64,000 nucleotides of DNA from positions 248,001 through 312,000 of the forward strand of contig NZ_FQYI01000002.1 of NCBI RefSeq assembly GCF_900141665.1, given 5' to 3'. The position numbers were made by a program, and so were the translations under genes. Origin of the DNA: Cruoricaptor ignavus (GTDB lineage Bacteria; Bacteroidota; Bacteroidia; Flavobacteriales; Weeksellaceae). Positions within the stretch are counted from its first letter, which is position 1, and each line of letters starts with the position of its first letter. The notes under the pieces are model-generated. The model had not been told where the DNA came from, did no database searches, and was given only the letters and a program-made list of their open reading frames with translations. Of this stretch, positions 59,458 through 64,000 are shown piece after piece.

Positions 59458-61083
59458 ATGACGAAAGCGATTTCGCAGGTTCCTTACGCTTACAATGAGC
59501 CTGTCCGTTCGTATGAGCCTGGCTCTGCAGAGGTAGAAAGCCTCCTGGCTACCTACCGCCAAATGTGGAACGAGAAGCCGGAAATTCCGATGGTAATAGG
59601 CGGAAAAGATGTAACCACGGCAAACAAGGTGCGCCTGCAATCTCCGCAGGATCACCAACACGATTTCGGTTCCTATTTCAAAGGCGATATGAGCGATGTG
59701 GATGCAGCGATAGAAGCAGCACTTGCCGCAAAACCGAAGTGGAACGCGCTGCCTTGGGAGCAGAGAGCCTCCATCTTCCTGAAGGCGGCAGAATTGGCGG
59801 CAGGCCCTTACAGAGACAGGCTGAACGCTGCCACGATGATTGGCCAATCCAAAAATGTGCATCAGGCGGAGATTGATTCGGCTTGTGAATTTATCGACTT
59901 CCTGCGCTACAATGTGGAATTTATGACGGAAATGTACAGCGAGCAGCCCGTATCAGACCACGGCATCTGGAACCGTGTAGAATACCGGCCTTTGGAAGGT
60001 TTCTGCTTCGCCGTAACGCCGTTCAACTTTACCGCGATTTCCGGAAACCTGCCTAGCTGTATGGCTATGATGGGAAATGTGGTGGTGTGGAAGCCGAGCG
60101 AGAAGCAGATTTACTCCGCACACATCATTATGCAGCTCTTCCGTGAAGCCGGCTTGCCGGACGGCGTTATCAATATGATTTTCACCGACGGGAAAGAAAC
60201 TTCCGAGAAAATCCTTGCCCATCCGGATTTTGCAGGGCTGCACTTCACCGGCTCTACAAGCGTTTTCCAAGGGATGTGGAAGCTGATTGGTGATAATATT
60301 CACAACTACAAAACTTACCCGAGAATTGTGGGTGAAACCGGCGGAAAAGATTTCGTAGTGGCGCACAAAACTGCAATTCCTGAAGCTGTGGCAGCCAACT
60401 TGGTGCGTGGCGCTTTTGAATATCAGGGCCAGAAATGTTCCGCGGCTTCCCGGGCTTACATCTCGAAATCGATTTGGGATGAAGTGAAGGCTTCGATGGA
60501 GGCCCAGCTGAAAACCGTGAAGATGGGTTCGCCGGAAGACCCGAGCAATTTTGTGAATGCGGTAATCGACAAAAATTCTTTCGAAAAGTGCAAAGGCTAC
60601 ATCGAAAGGGCGAAGGAAAGCAGCGATGCGGAAATTCTTTTCGGCGGAAGATGCGATGATTCTAAGGGTTGGTTTGTGGAGCCTACCGTGATTCTCACCG
60701 AAAATCCGAAGTACGAATCCTTCTGCGAAGAAATCTTTGGCCCTATCCTATCCATCTACATTTTCGACGATGAAAAGTGGGAGGAAACGCTGAAACTTGT
60801 GGACGAAACTTCGCCGTATTCTTTGACTGGCTCGATTTTCGCGCAAGACAGATACATCATCGATGAAGCGTACAAGGCCTTGGAAAATGCGGCGGGCAAC
60901 TTCTACATCAACGATAAGCCGACTGGTGCAGTGGTTGGGCAGCAGCCTTTCGGCGGCGCAAGAGCATCTGGAACGAACGACAAGGCTGGTTCTAAAATGA
61001 ACCTAATACGCTGGGTTTCAGTGCGTTCCATAAAAGAAACCTTCGTTCCTGCGAGAAATTATAAATATCCATATTTAGGCTAA
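59458..61083 (+). CDS. pruA: L-glutamate gamma-semialdehyde dehydrogenase
   Basis: Second step of proline breakdown, from pyrroline-5-carboxylate/glutamate semialdehyde to glutamate with NAD+. It has 541 residues of the aldehyde dehydrogenase superfamily. The catalytic cysteine is C327 in YQGQKCSAASRAY. The general-base region is RIVGETGGKDFVVAHK, and the NAD site contains FTGSTSVFQGMWKLIG. The end GQQPFGGARASGTNDKAGSKMNLIRWVSVRSIKETF is typical of the monofunctional enzyme. It completes the route started by the proline dehydrogenase at 11811. Confidence 0.96.
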   Translation: MTKAISQVPYAYNEPVRSYEPGSAEVESLLATYRQMWNEKPEIPMVIGGKDVTTANKVRLQSPQDHQHDFGSYFKGDMSDVDAAIEAALAAKPKWNALPWEQRASIFLKAAELAAGPYRDRLNAATMIGQSKNVHQAEIDSACEFIDFLRYNVEFMTEMYSEQPVSDHGIWNRVEYRPLEGFCFAVTPFNFTAISGNLPSCMAMMGNVVVWKPSEKQIYSAHIIMQLFREAGLPDGVINMIFTDGKETSEKILAHPDFAGLHFTGSTSVFQGMWKLIGDNIHNYKTYPRIVGETGGKDFVVAHKTAIPEAVAANLVRGAFEYQGQKCSAASRAYISKSIWDEVKASMEAQLKTVKMGSPEDPSNFVNAVIDKNSFEKCKGYIERAKESSDAEILFGGRCDDSKGWFVEPTVILTENPKYESFCEEIFGPILSIYIFDDEKWEETLKLVDETSPYSLTGSIFAQDRYIIDEAYKALENAAGNFYINDKPTGAVVGQQPFGGARASGTNDKAGSKMNLIRWVSVRSIKETFVPARNYKYPYLG

Positions 61084-61098
61084 ATTAAAATTAAAACG

Positions 61099-61305
61099 AT
61101 GAAAAAACTGATTTTTGCAATGGCCGTGCTGACGCTCTCTGCAGTGAGCTGCACCGGCACGAAGGAAGAACGCAACGAGGAAAAACGCGATCTCAGCGCC
61201 GATCATATGCGGAATACCCCGCTGGATGATGCTGCTGTATCCGGCGGTACTACGGCGCCTGCCGCTAGCGACAGCGCTACTGTGCACGAGGCTGCCCAGC
61301 AGTAA
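61099..61305 (+). CDS. Small lipoprotein, unknown function
   Basis: A 68-residue lipoprotein. MKKLIFAMAVLTLSAVSCTG has a lipobox (AVSC). The mature ~50 residues are hydrophilic and probably unfolded, rich in D, E, A, T and S (TKEERNEEKRDLSADHMRN..., ending HEAAQQ), with no domain. It lies 15 bases after pruA and before a terminator, so it is likely to be co-transcribed with pruA. Function unknown. Confidence 0.7.
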   Translation: MKKLIFAMAVLTLSAVSCTGTKEERNEEKRDLSADHMRNTPLDDAAVSGGTTAPAASDSATVHEAAQQ

Positions 61306-61324
61306 TATTTTAGAAATGTAAATT

Positions 61325-61351
61325 TGCCTGCCACTGGAGCAGGCATTTTTT
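61325..61351 (+). terminator. Terminator after the pruA unit
   Basis: Seven-pair stem TGCCTGC/GCAGGCA with a seven-base loop and a T-run. Confidence 0.85.
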
Positions 61352-61367
61352 ATGCCTCATCATTTTT

Positions 61368-61375
61368 TATTTTTG
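61368..61375 (+). promoter_or_regulatory. -7 promoter box (TATTTTTG) for the CorA gene
   Basis: Exact TAnnTTTG match 18 bases before the ATG at 61394; supports that ATG over the longer frame from 61352. Confidence 0.5.
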
Positions 61376-61393
61376 AGAATTTTTGAGAAAAAA

Positions 61394-62290
61394 ATGGCGA
61401 TACAAAAAATTTTTGAAGGCGATAATTTTCACTGGTTTGATGTGGAAGCACCGCTGCAGGAAGATTTGGACCATCTTTCTAAAACTTTCGGGATTGATGA
61501 GCTGCTTCTGGAGGATACCACCGACCCTACGCACCTCCCGAAATTCGAGGAGTCCGGCAGAGTGAAATTTTTCCTTACCAGAGAAAACACCACAGAAGAG
61601 CGCAACTCCCTGAACACCATTGGGGATGTAAGCACAAAGCTGGGGATTTTCCTTTTGGAAGATACGATGATCACCATCCATCGGCTGCACACGCCCACCA
61701 TTCCAAAGGTTAAAAAATTAATAAAAAAAGAGGGCCTGAAATCCGCTGACGAAGTTGCTCTGGCGCTGGCGCTCGAAATTCTGGATACTTTTGACCAAGA
61801 ATCCAAAAGACTGACTGCACAGCTGGATAAAATGGAAAATGAGATTTTCACAAAAAATCCTGATTCTTCTAAACAAATTCGTAAACTTTACAAGGCTAAG
61901 CGGCGCGCTTCCCTTAATGCCCGGGTGCTGAACGCCTCCTCCGAATGGATGGTGAACTTTAGAAAACTAAATATTACAAAAGGCCAGTACACAGACCTGA
62001 GGGACAAGTACAAAGATGTGGTAACAGATTTTGACCATCTCAATGCGCAGGTAACGAACCTTATTTCGATGTTCCTCGCCCTTACAGACCAGAAGGCGAA
62101 CCAGGTGATGAAGGTACTGGCGATATACTCCGCATACTTCCTTCCGCTTACTTTCATCGCTGGCGTCTATGGGATGAATTTTGATTTTATGCCAGAGCTT
62201 CACCTCAAATACGGATATTTTTACGCTCTCGGCCTTATGCTGCTTATCGTAATCGTTACCAATATTTACCTGCGCCGAAAGAAGTTTTGA
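61394..62290 (+). CDS. corA: CorA family magnesium transporter
   Basis: Pentameric inner-membrane channel for Mg2+ and other divalent ions. It has 298 residues. A large cytoplasmic alpha/beta domain is followed by a long helical stalk (residues about 130-230), then two membrane helices. The selectivity motif is G260-M-N262 in YGMNFDFMPEL, after VLAIYSAYFLPLTFIAGV. The last helix (YFYALGLMLLIVIVTNIYL) ends with a basic tail (RRKKF). The start is ATG 61394. Confidence 0.95.
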   Translation: MAIQKIFEGDNFHWFDVEAPLQEDLDHLSKTFGIDELLLEDTTDPTHLPKFEESGRVKFFLTRENTTEERNSLNTIGDVSTKLGIFLLEDTMITIHRLHTPTIPKVKKLIKKEGLKSADEVALALALEILDTFDQESKRLTAQLDKMENEIFTKNPDSSKQIRKLYKAKRRASLNARVLNASSEWMVNFRKLNITKGQYTDLRDKYKDVVTDFDHLNAQVTNLISMFLALTDQKANQVMKVLAIYSAYFLPLTFIAGVYGMNFDFMPELHLKYGYFYALGLMLLIVIVTNIYLRRKKF

Positions 62291-62293
62291 AAT

Positions 62294-62322
62294 AAAAAAC
62301 CTCTGCAGATACAAAGGTTTTT
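62294..62322 (+). terminator. Terminator between CorA and the thioredoxin-like gene
   Basis: Eight-pair stem AAAAACCT/AGGTTTTT with a 12-base loop. A- and T-runs flank it on both sides, so it can work on both strands for the convergent genes. Confidence 0.65.
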
Positions 62323-62336
62323 GAAGTGATGTTACC

Positions 62337-62912
62337 TCAATCCCGAGGTTTCCATACCTCTAAAAATTCTTTGACTTTCGCCACGCTGTAGCCGTCTCCC
62401 TCCTCGAAGGCTTCGCTGCTTTGGGTGTGAATTTGCTTTCCGTTTTTGTCCAAAACCACAAATACAGGGTAGCCGAATTTCTTCCCGGGGTCGCCATATT
62501 TTTCAAAAATTTTCTCGTTTTTATTTTCCGGAGAATAGTTGAGGTGATAATACAGGTAATTTTCATCCACAATCTGTTTGAGATCCGGGGTGGTTTGCAA
62601 AAAATTATTAAAACGAAGGCACCAGATGCACCAGTTGCCTCCGGCCTGAATCATAATATTTTTGTTTTCCTTTTTCGCCTGCGCTATAAGCTCGGCGATG
62701 CGCTGTTCAGCATTTTCATCAGGGTTATAAGGCTTGGGCAGCGCCGCTTTCTCTTCCTGGAGTTTCCTTTTCCGCTCAGCCTTTATTGCAGCAGAATCCT
62801 CCACCTGTGGACTTTTTGCTTCGTTTTCCTTGGCTCCGTTTGTCTGGCTGCACGCAAGTGATGTGAAGCTTAGCGCCCCAAAAACAGCAAGATTCAAAAT
62901 TGTCTTTTTCAT
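62337..62912 (-). CDS. Thioredoxin-like lipoprotein, CIWC active site
   Basis: A 191-residue lipoprotein (MKKTILNLAVFGALSFTSLACS with lipobox LAC, lipid on C21). A charged linker rich in E and K follows. The thioredoxin fold begins about residue 65 and has the redox motif C95-I-W-C98 in GGNWCIWCLRFNNFL. The cis-proline is in FGYPVFVVLDKNG. It probably acts in the periplasm on envelope thiols; the partner is unknown. It is convergent with corA and divergent from the acyltransferase gene. Confidence 0.85.
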   Translation of the reverse strand: MKKTILNLAVFGALSFTSLACSQTNGAKENEAKSPQVEDSAAIKAERKRKLQEEKAALPKPYNPDENAEQRIAELIAQAKKENKNIMIQAGGNWCIWCLRFNNFLQTTPDLKQIVDENYLYYHLNYSPENKNEKIFEKYGDPGKKFGYPVFVVLDKNGKQIHTQSSEAFEEGDGYSVAKVKEFLEVWKPRD

Positions 62913-62951
62913 ATATTTTAAAAAAAATAATTTAGGGCAAAAACCGTGCAG

Positions 62952-62968
62952 TAATTTTGGTAATTTTG
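62952..62968 (+). promoter_or_regulatory. Two tandem -7 boxes (TAATTTTG) for the LpxL-type gene
   Basis: Two copies of TAATTTTG, at 62952-62959 and 62961-62968. The second ends six bases before the ATG at 62975, so its transcript would be leaderless. The upstream copy would give a leader of a few bases. Confidence 0.5.
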
Positions 62969-62974
62969 TTTTTT

Positions 62975-63850
62975 ATGAAAATTTTGCTCGCACTGCTTTA
63001 CCAGCTTTCGAAATTGCCGATGATGATTCTCTACCGTTTTTCGGATATCATCTATTGGCTAATGTATCGCGTGGTCGGCTACCGCAAAAAGGTTGTTTAT
63101 GAAAATTTAAGAAATTCATTCCCCAATAAATCAGATGAGGAGATAAGCGCTATTGCCAAAGCATTTTACAAAAATTTTGCTGATTATATTGTGGAAACCG
63201 CAAAGGCATTAACTGTAAGCGACCATGAGCTTCGGGTAAGGGTTCAGCATCTCAACCGGGATCTTTTCCACGAAGCGAAAACTGAGGGCAAAAATGTAGT
63301 GCTGCTCTGCGGCCACCTTTTCAATTGGGAGTGGCTGAACGCGCTGGCGACCATCATCCCTCAGGAAAACTGCCACCCTGTATACCGCAAAATGCAAAGC
63401 GATTTTTGGGAAGATGAAATAAAGAAAATCCGTAACAGATTCAATAACAAGGCCTTGGAGGCTAAAGAGGTTATCAGGCAGATGCTCTCCGCCCCGAATG
63501 ACGGCAACAGCGCCTATATGTTCGTGGCGGATCAGTCGCCCTATGTGGACGATGTAAGGTACGGACTGAAATTTCTCAATCAAAAAACGCCGGTTTTCAC
63601 GGGTTATGATAAACTGGCGACGAGGCGGGATCTTGCCTTCATTTATTGTGATGTAAAAAAAGTAAAACGCGGCTACTATCAGGTAAATTATTACAGAATA
63701 TACCCTGAAAATGAGCAGTTTATGCCAATGGAAGTCGTACGGAAATTCCATAAGCTTCTGGAAAATACCATCCGAAAAAGGCCGGAAAATTACCTTTGGT
63801 CCCACAGAAAATGGAAATATGCAGACGCGATAAAAATCTACGAAGAATGA
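62975..63850 (+). CDS. Lipid A biosynthesis (LpxL/HtrB-type) lysophospholipid acyltransferase
   Basis: Transfers a fatty acyl chain to a lipid A precursor or a related lipid at the inner membrane. It has 291 residues. The acyltransferase motif HxxxxE is H114-L-F-N-W-E119 in LLCGHLFNWEWLNAL. The N-terminus carries a membrane helix (LLALLYQLSKLPMMILYRFSDIIYWLMYRVVGYRK), typical for the family. Later segments VYRKMQSDFWEDEIKKIRNRF, FVADQSP and YLWSHRKWKY are conserved. The start is ATG 62975. The next gene overlaps by four bases. Confidence 0.92.
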   Translation: MKILLALLYQLSKLPMMILYRFSDIIYWLMYRVVGYRKKVVYENLRNSFPNKSDEEISAIAKAFYKNFADYIVETAKALTVSDHELRVRVQHLNRDLFHEAKTEGKNVVLLCGHLFNWEWLNALATIIPQENCHPVYRKMQSDFWEDEIKKIRNRFNNKALEAKEVIRQMLSAPNDGNSAYMFVADQSPYVDDVRYGLKFLNQKTPVFTGYDKLATRRDLAFIYCDVKKVKRGYYQVNYYRIYPENEQFMPMEVVRKFHKLLENTIRKRPENYLWSHRKWKYADAIKIYEE

Positions 63851-64000
63851 AACTAGCCATCGCAATTCTCAGTTGGAAAGGAAAACATTATCTCGAAAAA
63901 TTTCTGCCAGGTGTGATTGAACACTCATCCGGAGCGGAAGTCTGTGTGATCGACAATGCCTCGGACGATGGCACTGCCAAGTTTTTAGAAAAAAATTTTC
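63847..64000 (+). CDS. Glycosyltransferase family 2 (partial, N-terminal)
   Basis: Only the first 51 residues are in the window; the frame is open at the right edge. The GT-A start is clear: MKLAIAILSWKGKHYLEKFLPGVIEHSSGAEVCVIDNASDDGT, with the VIDNASDDG nucleotide-sugar motif of family 2 glycosyltransferases. It begins at the ATG that overlaps the acyltransferase stop (ATGA), so both are translated together and may act on the same cell-surface glycolipid. The sugar and acceptor are unknown. Confidence 0.85.
   Translation, partial: MKLAIAILSWKGKHYLEKFLPGVIEHSSGAEVCVIDNASDDGTAKFLEKNF

Noticed and set aside
1-64000. tRNA, rRNA and riboswitch search by eye
   Set aside because: No cloverleaf, rRNA block or conserved riboswitch aptamer was recognised. 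A structure-based scan was not possible, so short non-coding RNAs could have been missed.

Overview
The window is chromosomal DNA of a member of the Bacteroidota, class Flavobacteriia, most likely the Chryseobacterium branch (Weeksellaceae). The evidence is type IX secretion parts (PorQ and an M1 peptidase with a type A sorting domain), Bacteroidota-type -7 promoter boxes (TAnnTTTG), weak or absent Shine-Dalgarno sequences, and families common in flavobacteria (DUF5686, DUF2271, BT0820-type HAD, DUF6952, short-chain threonine dehydrogenase). G+C looks moderate for this group, but it was not computed. No rRNA, tRNA, CRISPR array, prophage or plasmid backbone was seen. Genes are packed on both strands and no gene-free stretch exceeds about 200 bases. 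Coordinates and motif positions were read by eye.

Layout. 1-2464: the end of fabI, a DUF2141 protein, and a peroxiredoxin-thioredoxin-DUF6952 operon. 2463-11789 (minus): AddB-like nuclease, rsmG, secreted M1 peptidase, dacB, priA. 11811-20281: proline dehydrogenase and aroB (divergent), pcm, a LolA-like protein with an LptF/G permease, frr and pyrH, porQ-cmk. 20374-21732: a stress-type set of a YtxH/LEA-like protein, a holin-like membrane protein and a coiled-coil protein. 21725-26813 (minus): a flavinylation operon of ankyrin protein, DUF2271 protein, PepSY flavoreductase and ApbE. 26966-34648: alaS, a DUF5686 outer-membrane protein, ftsK. 34649-42934 (mostly minus): truncated S9 peptidase, DoxX, TPR, era, methyltransferase, an IS200-like transposase with REP-like hairpins, map, HAD phosphatase, gpmI. 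43032-53238: a SUI1 factor, two small LEA/YtxH-like proteins, DEAD-box helicase, threonine dehydrogenase, MFS exporter, ggt, cupin, two envelope proteins, gyrB. 53378-64000: lipoprotein, prfB, DedA, tsaE, alanine dehydrogenase, DUF4258 protein, xth, YdcF protein, pruA, small lipoprotein, CorA, thioredoxin-like lipoprotein, LpxL-type acyltransferase, and the start of a glycosyltransferase.

How genes work together. Most of the window is core housekeeping. Proline dehydrogenase (12 kb) and PruA (59 kb) form the two-step proline-to-glutamate route, although they are far apart. PorQ would serve proteins such as the M1 peptidase that carry type IX sorting domains. The most distinctive unit is the four-gene operon at 21.7-26.8 kb. 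In it ApbE would attach FMN to the TGAS motif of a secreted DUF2271 protein, and the PepSY flavoreductase would pass electrons from cytoplasmic NAD(P)H across the inner membrane.

Other points of note are a solitary IS200-like transposase flanked by REP-like hairpins with a conserved tail, several promoters whose -7 box lies 4-6 bases before the start codon (predicting leaderless mRNAs), terminators whose T-run doubles as the next promoter's -7 box, and an S9 peptidase that has lost its 5' end against doxX.
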